Counted from the first letter of the stretch, positions 26,368-35,691 are shown. The stretch: DNA of 64,000 nt from Phaeobacter sp. G2 (GCA_025163595.1 CP104100.1:1674001-1738000), one strand, 5' to 3'. Translations and numbers: made by a program. Notes: generated by a model from the sequence alone, not told the origin.

Positions 26368-26423
26368 GCGCGTCAAGGACAAGCCGCCTTTCAGGCGGGG
26401 CCTGCGGCCTCCTTGACCCGCGC
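26368..26423. repeat. Second large hairpin in the tetR-pirin gap
   Basis: GCGCGTCAAGGA (26368-26379) pairs with TCCTTGACCCGCGC (26410-26423, 2-base bulge), enclosing an inner hairpin CCGCC-tttca-GGCGG. Together with the palindrome 22 bases upstream it forms a paired, REP-like structure. Confidence 0.7.
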
Positions 26424-26440
26424 TGGTTCAGTGGGCCAGA

Positions 26441-27367
26441 TCAGTGGGCCGGTGCGATAAAGGTGCCGTTGCGCAGATCCTTGAAGGCCTGCTGCAGCTC
26501 TGCCTTTGTATTCATCACAATGGGGCCGTGCCAGGCCACCGGTTCCTGGATCGGCGCGCCGGAAATGAGCAGAAACCGCAGACCTTCGGGGCCGGCCTGC
26601 ACGGTGATCTCATCCCCGGTGCCAAAGCGCACCAGAGTACGGTTGCCGGAAAGGTCGCGGATATTGACCTCTTGGCCTGCCACCTCTTTTTCCAGCAGTA
26701 CACCTTGTGGGGCGGAGGCATCGACAAAGGCGCCGGCGCCTTCAAAAATATAGGCAAAAGCGCGTCTGTAGGTGTCGATCTTGATCCGCTTGGTGACCCC
26801 GGCGGGGATCGAGATGTCCAGATACTGTGGATCCGCAGCGATCCCATCCACCGGGCCGCGTTTGCCCCAGAACTCTCCGGTGATCACCCGGACATGGGTG
26901 CCGTCATCATCGGTGATCTCGGGGATTTCGCGGGCGGCGACGTCCTGATAGCGTGGCGCGCACATCTTTTGATCCGCTGGCAGATTGCCCCAGAGCTGGA
27001 ACCCGTGCATCTGCCCAGAGGCATTGCCGCGGGGCATTTCCTGATGCAGGATGCCGGATCCGGCGGTCATCCACTGTACATCGCCGGCGCCGAGGCTGCC
27101 AGTGTTGCCAAGGGAATCGCTGTGTTCGACCTCGCCGGAGAGCACATAGGTGATGGTCTCGATGCCGCGGTGCGGGTGCCAGGGAAAGCCCTGCAGGTAG
27201 TCGGCGGGGATTTCATTGCGGAAATCGTCGAACAGCAGAAACGGGTCCAGCTCGCTGGGATCCTGAAATCCAAAGGCGCGGTGCAGTTTGACACCGGCGC
27301 CTTCCAGAGTTGGGCGGGCCTGGCGGGTTTCCATAATGGATCTGGCAGAGGAGGGGCTAAGCGACAT
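26441..27367 (-). CDS. Pirin family protein
   Basis: A 308-residue bicupin. The metal site is seen in FPWHPHRGIETITYVL (H64, H66) and GILHQEMP (His and Glu near residue 110). Pirins bind iron; some are quercetinases, and others are regulators. A C-terminal pirin domain with PVAWHGPIVMNTKAELQQAFKDL completes the fold. An AGGA site 8 bases before ATG 27367 supports the start. No functional partner is evident nearby. Confidence 0.9.
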   Translation of the reverse strand: MSLSPSSARSIMETRQARPTLEGAGVKLHRAFGFQDPSELDPFLLFDDFRNEIPADYLQGFPWHPHRGIETITYVLSGEVEHSDSLGNTGSLGAGDVQWMTAGSGILHQEMPRGNASGQMHGFQLWGNLPADQKMCAPRYQDVAAREIPEITDDDGTHVRVITGEFWGKRGPVDGIAADPQYLDISIPAGVTKRIKIDTYRRAFAYIFEGAGAFVDASAPQGVLLEKEVAGQEVNIRDLSGNRTLVRFGTGDEITVQAGPEGLRFLLISGAPIQEPVAWHGPIVMNTKAELQQAFKDLRNGTFIAPAH

Positions 27368-27479
27368 GGGAGACGTCCTGTGAGTGGCGGTGTGTTCTAA
27401 TAGTTAGGGCGCATTCAAAGAGTGCAAAATCCCCAAGAGATCACCGCTTCTGTGCGCAGGTGCACAGAGCGCTTTTCCC

Positions 27480-27535
27480 AGGTGCCCGTCTTTAGGTGTC
27501 TGTCTTTAGGTGCCCATCTTCAGGTGTCTGTGTTG
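27480..27535. repeat. Four 14-bp tandem repeats across a stop codon
   Basis: Units at 27480, 27494, 27508 and 27522 follow AGGTGYCYRTCTTT. The array covers the last codons and the stop of the reductive-dehalogenase-like gene (stop at 27520-27522), so unit number could change its C-terminus. Confidence 0.75.
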
Positions 27536-28707
27536 CTGTCCTGTGCCCACCAGGTGCCGGGCTTGACGCGGGTGCCGTGATCCTTGGCCAGCAGCAGGGC
27601 AAGTTTGCGAAACCGGGACAGCGCCAGGCGCAGCCAGACACGGTTTTGCGCCTTGGTGTAGTCGCGGTTAAATGGGCAGACCCGCATGCAAATGGCGCAG
27701 TCCGTGGCCAGTTTGGCCCAGAAAGAGAAGCATTTCTCCGCGTCAGAGGTCCATTTGCGCACGCCTTTGATGGCAGAGATATTGCTGCCGCCTTCTTGTG
27801 GCGCGCCAAAGGGCAGGGCTTTGACCGGGCAGGCATCGGCGCATTTGGTGCAGATATCGCAAAAGGCGCGCACGCCCTGGGGTTTGGGGGCATCATGGGT
27901 GAGGGGCAGGTTGGTAAAGATCTTTGAGAACCGCAGGCGGGGGCCAAATTCCGGCGTGATCACCATTTGATTGCGGGCATATTCGCCCAGTCCGGCCTTC
28001 ACCGCATAGGGGATCACCAGCCCGGTGTCATTCATCGAGGCCACCGCCTCGTAGCCGAGATTGCGGATATAGGCGGCCAGCTGCATCACCACAGAGGTCT
28101 CGTGGCTGTATTCCCGTCCAGTCGCAGCACCGGCCAGCGCAGATGGATAGGTGGCGACCAGATCCGCCTCCATCTCGTGGCCCAGAACAATGACGCTGTT
28201 CAGCCCCTGGGGCAGCGGATGGGGCGCTTCGGAAAAGTCACGGGTATCGACGCGGGCGCTATAAAGCCAACGCTCGTCCAGATCGGTAATACCACAGAGA
28301 TCGGCGCCAAAGAATTTTGAAATACGCTTGATTTCGGCGCTCATTTGGCCGGGGTCCTCAATCGCGATAGGGTCTGGCGCCACGGGGGTGTCGTTTTCAA
28401 TAGCCGCTTGGAAACCTTCGCGGATGCCGTCCTCGCCCCGGCGGTTGGCGATTACATCCGAGACCAGCCAGGCGGCATTGCGCAGGGCAAAGTCGCGTTG
28501 GGTGAAGCCGTCACCACGGCGCGGGGCTGCTTCCATCCGGTAGGAGGCAAAGAATTTTTCGGTGTGTTTTGATTTGACCCTGGGATCCCAAAAGGCGCGG
28601 GTGAAGATATCGTTGCGTTGGCTGAACCGTTCAAACGCGTCTGAAATCTCGATACCGGCTGCGGCATCGCTGTCCTGGCGGGGTGGGGTGTTCTGGGGCC
28701 AACGCAT
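27520..28707 (-). CDS. Reductive-dehalogenase-like corrinoid/Fe-S protein
   Basis: A 395-residue protein resembling reductive dehalogenases and, more distantly, epoxyqueuosine reductase. The central part (GLNSVIVLGHEMEAD to GLGEYARNQMVITPEFG, about residues 165-280) matches the cobalamin-binding catalytic region. Two [4Fe-4S] sites follow: CDICTKCADACP near 300 and a second with CAICMRVCP near 355. No twin-arginine signal and no membrane-anchor gene are present, so it is a cytoplasmic type; no fused reductase domain is present either. The start is uncertain (ATG 28707 used; the frame is open to 28806). Confidence 0.78.
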   Translation of the reverse strand: MRWPQNTPPRQDSDAAAGIEISDAFERFSQRNDIFTRAFWDPRVKSKHTEKFFASYRMEAAPRRGDGFTQRDFALRNAAWLVSDVIANRRGEDGIREGFQAAIENDTPVAPDPIAIEDPGQMSAEIKRISKFFGADLCGITDLDERWLYSARVDTRDFSEAPHPLPQGLNSVIVLGHEMEADLVATYPSALAGAATGREYSHETSVVMQLAAYIRNLGYEAVASMNDTGLVIPYAVKAGLGEYARNQMVITPEFGPRLRFSKIFTNLPLTHDAPKPQGVRAFCDICTKCADACPVKALPFGAPQEGGSNISAIKGVRKWTSDAEKCFSFWAKLATDCAICMRVCPFNRDYTKAQNRVWLRLALSRFRKLALLLAKDHGTRVKPGTWWAQDSNTDT

Positions 28708-28873
28708 GGCAAGACGGTATTGGCTCCTGTGGGGACAGGCAAGGGGCGGTTCCGGGAGGTCGCGCGTTTTGGCGGCTGGTGTTGCCGGGGCTGTTCGTGG
28801 TGCCAAAATCAGGCTATGTCCCGGCGCAACGTAGGCTCCGCGCGGGGCTCAGAGGATGGCAGGAGAGCGACAA

Positions 28874-29353
28874 ATGACTGACGAAGTCTTGGTTACAGTG
28901 GAGGCCTCGGGGCTGCGGCGTGTCATGGGGGTGGCCATGCTTGCGGTGATTGGCGTGCTGCTGCTGTATGTTGCGGCGTCAAAGCCGCCATCGTTGGCCT
29001 GGCTGGCGTTTTTGCTGGGGATCGGGCTTGGCGCCTTGTGGTTGTCGGTCCGCATGTGGCAGGCGACCAGCCATAAGATCGAGCTGACAGAGAAGGTCCT
29101 GCGCTGCACCGATGGCACTGTGATTGCGCAGGTTTGTGATATTGAGGCCATTGATCGCGGTTTCTTTGCGTTTAAACCGTCCAACGGTTTTTTGATCCGC
29201 ACCGCGACACCGGGCGCGCGGGTCTGGCTGCCGGGCCTGTGGTGGCGCGCTGGGCGCCGCATTGGCATTGGCGGTGTTACACCGGGGTCGCAAAGCAAGA
29301 CCATGTCAGAGATCCTGGCTGCGATGATTGCGCAACGCAGCATGGGCTCCTAG
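28874..29353 (+). CDS. Membrane protein of unknown function with PH-like domain
   Basis: A 159-residue protein with two adjacent transmembrane segments (about residues 18-35 and 40-58) followed by a cytoplasmic beta-rich part (HKIELTEKVLRCTDGTVIAQVCDIEAIDRG) resembling bacterial PH-like membrane-associated domains. ATG at 28874 is preceded by AGGAG at 8 bases. Divergent from the dehalogenase-like gene and convergent with the tad genes. Function unknown. Confidence 0.7.
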   Translation: MTDEVLVTVEASGLRRVMGVAMLAVIGVLLLYVAASKPPSLAWLAFLLGIGLGALWLSVRMWQATSHKIELTEKVLRCTDGTVIAQVCDIEAIDRGFFAFKPSNGFLIRTATPGARVWLPGLWWRAGRRIGIGGVTPGSQSKTMSEILAAMIAQRSMGS

Positions 29354-29357
29354 TGGC

Positions 29358-29957
29358 TTAATCCGTGGATCCTGCGCCATCGTCATGGCCGCCACCGCTG
29401 CCGAGGTCGCCTTCGAAACGCACCAGCGGCGCAAAACGGGGCCGGGTGAAGACAAAGTTGTTGATGTCCAGCTGTGGCAGCCCGACGTTAAATGCAGGGC
29501 TCATTTCGTTGCGGGTCTCAACCAGAATAACCCGTTCTTCATCCGGCATGGTCGGCAGGTCGCTTTCGACTGCGCCGATGGTTGCATTGGTCCAGGCGAC
29601 CAAGGATCCGCCGCGAACTTTTGACCAGTCCACGTAGTAGCGGTTGCTGTCTTCGTCCCAGCGCACCACAGAAATGCGCAGGGTTATTGCCGAGTCCGAG
29701 CGGATCAGCAGCTGGCTCATCTTGTACATGCTGTCGATGTAGGTGTCGTTCAGCGTTGTGGTCTCGCGAGAGATCAAATCCGAGATGGTATAGGCGGCTT
29801 TCAGGTTGACGGTTTCCTGACGGAAGGCGTCAAAGTAAGTGTAGATGGCGACAAACAGCCACAAAAGCAGCGGCATATAGATCGCAAATTCGACCGTTAC
29901 CGTCCCTTTGGTGTTGCGGGAAAAGCCGCGCAGACATTTGATCAGTGGGGAAAACAT
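29358..29957 (-). CDS. TadE-like pilus assembly protein
   Basis: A 199-residue minor pseudopilin. The conserved GTVTVEFAIYMPLLLWLFVAIY near residues 18-37 is the TadE prepilin-like segment, with the invariant Glu after the cleavage region and a hydrophobic helix. The rest is periplasmic, ending in a glycine/histidine-rich tail. It is the third gene of a minus-strand tadE-tadE-tadG operon, 3 bases after the previous stop. Confidence 0.83.
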   Translation of the reverse strand: MFSPLIKCLRGFSRNTKGTVTVEFAIYMPLLLWLFVAIYTYFDAFRQETVNLKAAYTISDLISRETTTLNDTYIDSMYKMSQLLIRSDSAITLRISVVRWDEDSNRYYVDWSKVRGGSLVAWTNATIGAVESDLPTMPDEERVILVETRNEMSPAFNVGLPQLDINNFVFTRPRFAPLVRFEGDLGSGGGHDDGAGSTD

Positions 29958-29960
29958 GGT

Positions 29961-30506
29961 TTACTTCGGCTCCTGCACAAAGGCGGACACGGCCACCAGG
30001 CTGACCAGCCCTTCGGGGTCGGCAGTGGAGAGACTTTCGCCAAACCCCCAGCCTGAGAACAAGGGCTTAAAACGCATGCAGGCGCGAATCAGCATCAGGT
30101 CGTTAGACCTGCCGGTGTTAGAAAAGCCACGCACCGGCAACACTTCTTCTGGTTTGCTGATGCAGTCGACCTGTTCATTGACGTCCACCCAGGCAAAGGG
30201 GTCGAGCTGCACCATTTCCAGTCGCAATGAGGTCGAGCAATTGTCGATGAAGCCTGAGAGGTCACAGATTTGATCCCTTACGACATCGTGTTGCGGGGCT
30301 GACCCGGTGGTTAGGCGAATGTTGCGCACCGCGATGTCCAAAGCGCGTTCCAACTGGGATTGGCGCAGGACAACCATGCCCAGCTCGACGGTCGAGGTCA
30401 GCAGCATAAAGAACAGCGGCATCAGAATTGCAAATTCGACGGTCACGGTGGCCTTTGTGTCGCCGCGAAAGCGCCGGAACAGGCGTTTTGCAGAGGATAA
30501 AATCAT
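29961..30506 (-). CDS. TadE family pilus assembly protein
   Basis: A 181-residue minor pseudopilin with KATVTVEFAILMPLFFMLLTSTVELG near residues 18-43. The FRRFRGDTKATV pre-segment and helix are standard for TadE. Cysteines in the periplasmic part (DQICDLSGFIDNC) may form a disulfide. Its ATG overlaps the stop of the tadG-like gene. Confidence 0.85.
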   Translation of the reverse strand: MILSSAKRLFRRFRGDTKATVTVEFAILMPLFFMLLTSTVELGMVVLRQSQLERALDIAVRNIRLTTGSAPQHDVVRDQICDLSGFIDNCSTSLRLEMVQLDPFAWVDVNEQVDCISKPEEVLPVRGFSNTGRSNDLMLIRACMRFKPLFSGWGFGESLSTADPEGLVSLVAVSAFVQEPK

Positions 30507-32305
30507 TGGGTCAACCTCAGCTGGCGGATCGATGTGGCGATCGAGGCAAAGGCGTCTTTGATTTCTAGTCCGTTCACATCAAAGTAATGGGAATCGGTGC
30601 TGGCGCAGTCGCGCAGAACCGCGACCCCGTTGCTGGGGGCTTCAAAGCCGATGGTGTAGACAACAATGCCCTTGGCCTTGGCCGCCGCGCAGACGCTGCG
30701 TGTGCGATTGTTCTTGGTCCCATTGCCGTAGCTGGAATAGATCCCATAATACCAGGTATTTCGCGCTTGATAGAAATCCATCCAGTCATCAAAGATGTAG
30801 CGATACAGGTACTTCAACGAGGTCCGTGCAAACAGTTCATTATAGCTCAGCCCTGAGATGACGTTGCCAGTGTCGTCAAAGACAGTGGCGTCTGGGTGGT
30901 TTGCGGCGGTCTGTTCTGAAATCCATTGGCAGTTATTTCCGTAGCGATCGCAGTCTTTAAAGGAGCTGTTACCTGTGCCAATCGGGTGGTCAGACCATTT
31001 TGGATAATAGGGAAGGTGCCAGTAATAGCGATCATTATAGGCATCATAGGTGGAGTAGACCTTTAGTGAGGCAGTCCCGGTGTTGTATCTTGTGTCATCG
31101 CGTCCTTCGAGAATGGCAAAATGCGCCCCTGAGGGGCCGTCACGATGGTCGTCATTTACATAATATTGCGAGGTGTTCTGCCCATCGGTCATCAAAACAA
31201 TGATTTTAATGGTATCAGCATCGGTGTAGTCGGCCGGGCGGGCAGAAAAACCGTTCGGGACACTTGGACCAGCGCCCGCAGCCGTCCCGGAGGCCAGCGC
31301 AGAAATGGCTGGGCGCGTGGAGGGATCAAGCAGGACGGTCCCCCATTTCATGCCAATATCAATCGAGGTATTACCCCCGGCGGACAGGTTTTGAATGAAG
31401 TTTTTGAGCGTGTTCGCATCCTGCTGAAGCGGCAGGATTTGCCGCGACTGCCGCGGGTCACAAACCGGGTCTTGGATCAGGCGGGGGCTGTTGTAATAGG
31501 TCCGCATATCCCGATTGCTGTATCCCCAAGGGGTGAAATGCATCGTGCGCTTCAGGATCATGTCCCATGTGGGGAGCGGCGTTTTAGTCGGCAGAGATGT
31601 GGTATTGAACCGATCTCCTTCAAAGTTGATGCAGTACGAATAGTCGTTGTTGCCTTCGGTGTTATACTGCAGCATCAGGTTTTCCGGCATGGAGACCTGC
31701 GTCGCATAAGGCACCACCGAGATCGACATCTTTCCCTCGGTGGTGTTGGCCACCATGGTGTCGATAAAATCTTTTGCTGCCACCTTGAGGTTGGTCAGGC
31801 GGCTGTTTGAGTTCATTGAACCGGACACATCCAGAACCAGCGAAATCTCCAATCCGTCGATGCTTTCCTCTGCTTTGGACGTGGCATAGATCGGCAGATC
31901 CGTACCGCCAGAGAACCGCATCAGATGGGCCTCGAAGGTGGAGTTGATGGTCGCCTGCACCCGCTTATAGCCTAACCCGGTTTCCACAACTGGTGGCGTG
32001 TAGTGCTCGCCCAGGCCCGCCTTGTTCAGGTAGTCCTTTACCACAACAGCCGGGGGTTGGGTCTGGTCCAGATCTGCAGCAGCCAGAACCGCACGGTCCA
32101 GGGTGTATTGCAGCATTGTCCGGTCGCGCTCCATCCGCATCAGGTCCACACCCAGGCCGCCAACCGCCAGCATCGCCAGGAAAAAGGCAACCGTCGGATA
32201 GGCCATGACGCCGCTTTCGTCGCGGCGGAATGCTCGCAGCCGGTTAACGCCTTGGTGCAGGACGCTAAGGGGGAGAGCCGTGACGGTCGTGTGGCGCAGT
32301 GTCAT
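30503..32305 (-). CDS. TadG-like protein with von Willebrand A domain
   Basis: A 600-residue protein of the Flp/Tad pilus group. It begins with a TadG-type membrane segment (GVMAYPTVAFFLAMLAVGGLGVDL, about residues 33-56). A vWA domain follows with the metal site DVSGSMNSNS near residue 165 and IIVLMTDGQNT near 370. Large insertions rich in Asn, Tyr and Trp separate the vWA strands. ATG at 32305 follows GAGG. The ATPase, secretin and major pilin genes are not in the window, so this is a detached minor-pilin operon. Confidence 0.87.
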   Translation of the reverse strand: MTLRHTTVTALPLSVLHQGVNRLRAFRRDESGVMAYPTVAFFLAMLAVGGLGVDLMRMERDRTMLQYTLDRAVLAAADLDQTQPPAVVVKDYLNKAGLGEHYTPPVVETGLGYKRVQATINSTFEAHLMRFSGGTDLPIYATSKAEESIDGLEISLVLDVSGSMNSNSRLTNLKVAAKDFIDTMVANTTEGKMSISVVPYATQVSMPENLMLQYNTEGNNDYSYCINFEGDRFNTTSLPTKTPLPTWDMILKRTMHFTPWGYSNRDMRTYYNSPRLIQDPVCDPRQSRQILPLQQDANTLKNFIQNLSAGGNTSIDIGMKWGTVLLDPSTRPAISALASGTAAGAGPSVPNGFSARPADYTDADTIKIIVLMTDGQNTSQYYVNDDHRDGPSGAHFAILEGRDDTRYNTGTASLKVYSTYDAYNDRYYWHLPYYPKWSDHPIGTGNSSFKDCDRYGNNCQWISEQTAANHPDATVFDDTGNVISGLSYNELFARTSLKYLYRYIFDDWMDFYQARNTWYYGIYSSYGNGTKNNRTRSVCAAAKAKGIVVYTIGFEAPSNGVAVLRDCASTDSHYFDVNGLEIKDAFASIATSIRQLRLTQ

Positions 32306-32650
32306 GAACAACAGCCTCTTCGGCCCCTCACAGAGGGGGCATAGGAGTGAAACGGGTTTTGGTCTCATTCATATTTGATTTGGGAAGATGGCGGAAATGG
32401 GGCGGCCGCAAGTCCATTTAGTTTCAATTTTCTTAATACAAAGGCAATTGAGTGCCAAACGGGGCGATTGTTTACGGTTTCTTGCCAAAATGCGGGGTGC
32501 GGGACTTTGGTAAAGTCGAATCGGAGTAAGGATCAGTTTTTAGTGAATTTCGAAATGGAATGGTTAAAAAGGTCGCACTCTTTAAACTTCCGTGCATAGA
32601 GTTGCTCTAACGATAGGAATCAGTCGTTGACAGAGCACGGAGAACCGCCA
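32306..32650. other. AT-richer intergenic region (345 bases)
   Basis: Divergent promoters for the tadG operon (minus) and the dehydrogenase (plus) must lie here. The stretch about 32400-32600 is visibly richer in A and T than the surrounding DNA. No gene or strong hairpin is recognised. Confidence 0.5.
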
Positions 32651-34081
32651 ATGAGCAGCCCCCAAGAACCCAGCTTCCGCGAGAGTGTTGATCTGATGTT
32701 CAACAGAGCAGTCGCTTTGATGGACCTGCCGCCTGGGTTGGAGGAGAAAATTCGCGTCTGCAACGCCACCTATACGGTGCGGTTTGGGGTGCGGCTGCGT
32801 GGTGAAATGGTGACCTTCACAGGCTATCGCTCAGTCCATTCCGAGCACATGGAACCGGTCAAAGGCGGCATTCGCTATGCGATCAATGTGCATCAGGATG
32901 AGGTCGAGGCCCTGGCCGCGCTCATGACCTATAAATGTGCCCTGGTCGAAGCCCCCTTTGGCGGATCCAAGGGCGGTTTGTGCATTGATCCGCGCAAATA
33001 TGAAGAACATGAACTGGAACTGATCACCCGCCGTTTTGCCTATGAATTGGCAAAACGCGACCTGATTCACCCCAGCCAGAACGTGCCGGCGCCTGATATG
33101 GGCACCGGCGAGCGCGAGATGGCCTGGATCGCGGATCAATACGCGCGGATGAACACCACCGATATCAATGCCCGTGCCTGTGTCACTGGCAAGCCGCTGA
33201 ATGCCGGTGGCATTGCCGGCCGGGTCGAGGCGACGGGGCGTGGGGTGCAATATGCGCTGCGTGAATTTTTCCGTCATCCCGAAGACATGGCCAAAGCGGG
33301 TCTTGGCGGGAAGCTGAAAGATAAGCGCATTATTGTGCAGGGGCTTGGCAATGTGGGTTACCACGCTGCCAAATTCCTCAGCCAGGAAGATGGCGCGCTG
33401 ATCACCGGTGTGATCGAGCGCGATGGTGCCCTGTACCGGAGCGAAGGTCTGGACGTGGAGGCGGTGCACAATTGGATCGTCAAACATGGCGGCATTTCCG
33501 GTTACCCGGATGCGACTTTGCTGGAAAATGGCGCGGAGCTGTTGGAGAAGGAGTGCGATATCCTGATCCCGGCGGCGCTGGAGGGGGTGATTAACCTCTC
33601 CAACGCGGATCGCATCAAGGCGCCACTGATCATCGAGGCCGCCAATGGTCCGGTGACGGCGGGTGCGGATGAGATCCTGCGCAACAAAGGCACCGTTATC
33701 ATCCCGGATATGTATGCCAATGCTGGTGGTGTGACGGTCTCTTACTTTGAGTGGGTCAAGAACCTGAGCCATATCCGCTTTGGCCGGATGCAGCGTCGCC
33801 AGGAAGAGGCACGCCACCAGCTGGTGGTCGATGAGTTGGAAGGCCTGTCAGACAGCATGGGGAAAACCTGGACGCTGACCGAGGGCTTCAAAGAGAAGTA
33901 TCTGCGCGGCGCTGATGAGCTGGAGCTGGTACGCTCGGGGCTGGATGACACCATGCGGATTGCCTATCAGTCCATGCGTGAAGTCTGGCACAGCCGCGAT
34001 GATGTCACCGATCTGCGCACCGCTGCCTATCTGGTCTCTATCGGCAAAGTAGCTGCCAGCTACCGGGCCAAGGGGCTTTGA
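32651..34081 (+). CDS. Glu/Leu/Phe/Val dehydrogenase (glutamate dehydrogenase type)
   Basis: A 476-residue amino acid dehydrogenase. Substrate-binding PVKGGIRY and catalytic TYKCALVEAPFGGSKGG lie near residues 70-115, and the Rossmann motif VQGLGNVGYHAAKF near 230. The length and the KGGIRY block fit glutamate dehydrogenase, which interconverts glutamate and 2-oxoglutarate plus ammonium. ATG at 32651 follows GGAG by 8 bases. A strong terminator follows the stop. Confidence 0.9.
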   Translation: MSSPQEPSFRESVDLMFNRAVALMDLPPGLEEKIRVCNATYTVRFGVRLRGEMVTFTGYRSVHSEHMEPVKGGIRYAINVHQDEVEALAALMTYKCALVEAPFGGSKGGLCIDPRKYEEHELELITRRFAYELAKRDLIHPSQNVPAPDMGTGEREMAWIADQYARMNTTDINARACVTGKPLNAGGIAGRVEATGRGVQYALREFFRHPEDMAKAGLGGKLKDKRIIVQGLGNVGYHAAKFLSQEDGALITGVIERDGALYRSEGLDVEAVHNWIVKHGGISGYPDATLLENGAELLEKECDILIPAALEGVINLSNADRIKAPLIIEAANGPVTAGADEILRNKGTVIIPDMYANAGGVTVSYFEWVKNLSHIRFGRMQRRQEEARHQLVVDELEGLSDSMGKTWTLTEGFKEKYLRGADELELVRSGLDDTMRIAYQSMREVWHSRDDVTDLRTAAYLVSIGKVAASYRAKGL

Positions 34082-34416
34082 GGGTGTAATCAAAGCACGG
34101 ATCGGTTTTCTGATCTTGATGGCGGGCCTGGTGCCCGCCATTTTTTATGGCGCTCCATGCAGGGACCGGGCTTGCGGGGCAGGCGGCCCAATTCACGCTG
34201 GGGGCGCACCACAAAGGCCCAGAAGCGGCAGGGAAAGTCGCAAAATGGCCTAGACATATGTGTACATTTCCTGTGCAAAGACTGGCAAGAGCACGCTTGT
34301 CTCAGGAATTTTCCCCTCTGGGGCTAGGCGTCCTGCGGCAAAGCCGCTAGCAATATCACAGGTTTACCACCCCGCAGCTGGGGGTGTCGGGCAGGATGAA
34401 ACGCGGGAGGGCTGCA
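34082..34416. other. Intergenic region before the sarcosine oxidase operon (335 bases)
   Basis: Holds the terminator of the dehydrogenase (34119-34146) and the upstream region of soxB. A GC-rich stretch with short inverted repeats occupies about 34147-34240. No glycine-riboswitch-like pattern or gene was recognised. Confidence 0.5.
34119..34146 (+). terminator. Rho-independent terminator
   Basis: ATGGCGGGC (34119-34127) pairs perfectly with GCCCGCCAT (34133-34141) around CTGGT, followed by a six-T run. It ends the glutamate-type dehydrogenase transcript. Confidence 0.9.
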
Positions 34417-35670
34417 ATGGGTTTTTCGGGATGGCGGGTGCTTAAGGAAGGGCTGACCGGCAACAAGGGCTGGGGGCCGCATTGGCGCGATCCGGACCCA
34501 AAGCGCGAATATGATGTGGTGATCATTGGCGGCGGCGGCCATGGGCTGGCCACCGCATACTATCTTGCTGCCGAACATGGGATCACCAATATTGCGGTTC
34601 TGGAGAAAGGCTATCTCGGTGGTGGCAATGTCGGGCGCAATACCACCATTGTGCGGGCCAATTATTACCTGCCGGGCAACTCTGAATTTTATTCACACTC
34701 GCTGCGGCTCTGGGAGGGGCTGGAGCAGGAGCTGAACTACAATGTGATGATGTCCCAGCGCAGTGTGCTCAATCTCTATCACAATGACGGTCAGCGGGAC
34801 GCGGCGGTGCGGCGGGGGAATTCGATCATCAATCAGGGGGATGACGCCGAGCTGCTGGATCGTGAGGCGGTGCGCAGGCTGGCCCCCTATCTGAATTTTG
34901 ACAACAACCGCTTTCCGATCATGGGCGCGCTGATGCAGCGCCGGGCCGGGACTGCGCGCCATGACGCCGTGGCCTGGGGCTTTGCCCGGGGCGCGGATCG
35001 GCGTGGGGTGGATCTGATCCAAAACTGCGAGGTTACCGGCATCGACGTGGAGGGCGGCAAGGTGACCGGGGTGCAGACTGCGCGCGGCCCGATCCGGGCC
35101 AAGAAGGTCGCCCTGGCAGCAGCCGGACGCAGCGGTCAGGTGGCGGCCATGGCAGGGCTGACCCTGCCGATTGAGAGCCACGTCTTGCAGGCCTTTGTGT
35201 CCGAAGGGGTGAAGCCGCTGGTTGATCAGGTGATCACCTTTGCCGAGGGGCACCTTTATATCAGCCAGTCTGACAAGGGCGGTTTGGTCTTTGGCAGCTA
35301 TCTGGATTTTTACAGCTCATATGCGGCGCGGGGTAATCTGCCGATGGCGGAACATACCATGGAGACCTGCGTTGCCATGGTGCCTGCCGTCAGCAAGGCG
35401 CGACTGCTGCGCAGCTGGGGTGGCATTATGGATATGACCCCGGATGGATCGCCGATTATTGATCACTCTCCCATTGAGGGTCTCTATCTGAATTGCGGCT
35501 GGTGTTATGGCGGCTTCAAGGCGACGCCGGGGTCGGGGAATGCCTATGCCCATCTGATTGCCACGGATCGCCCCCACGGGGCTGCGACCCGGTTCAAGCT
35601 GGACCGCTTTCGCAGTGGCTACGGGATGATGGATGAGGAGGGAACCGGTGCGCAACATAATCTCCACTAG
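34417..35670 (+). CDS. soxB: Sarcosine oxidase subunit beta
   Basis: A 417-residue FAD subunit of heterotetrameric sarcosine oxidase, which demethylates sarcosine to glycine. FAD motif VVIIGGGGHGLATAYYL is near residue 32, and GGNVGRNTTIVRANYYLPGN near 70. The C-terminal NCGWCYGGFKATPGSG matches SoxB. ATG at 34417 follows GGAGG by 6 bases and gives the standard SoxB length. It opens the soxBDAG operon. Confidence 0.94.
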   Translation: MGFSGWRVLKEGLTGNKGWGPHWRDPDPKREYDVVIIGGGGHGLATAYYLAAEHGITNIAVLEKGYLGGGNVGRNTTIVRANYYLPGNSEFYSHSLRLWEGLEQELNYNVMMSQRSVLNLYHNDGQRDAAVRRGNSIINQGDDAELLDREAVRRLAPYLNFDNNRFPIMGALMQRRAGTARHDAVAWGFARGADRRGVDLIQNCEVTGIDVEGGKVTGVQTARGPIRAKKVALAAAGRSGQVAAMAGLTLPIESHVLQAFVSEGVKPLVDQVITFAEGHLYISQSDKGGLVFGSYLDFYSSYAARGNLPMAEHTMETCVAMVPAVSKARLLRSWGGIMDMTPDGSPIIDHSPIEGLYLNCGWCYGGFKATPGSGNAYAHLIATDRPHGAATRFKLDRFRSGYGMMDEEGTGAQHNLH

Positions 35671-35691
35671 GTCCTTGGGGCTCTGGCTGGA

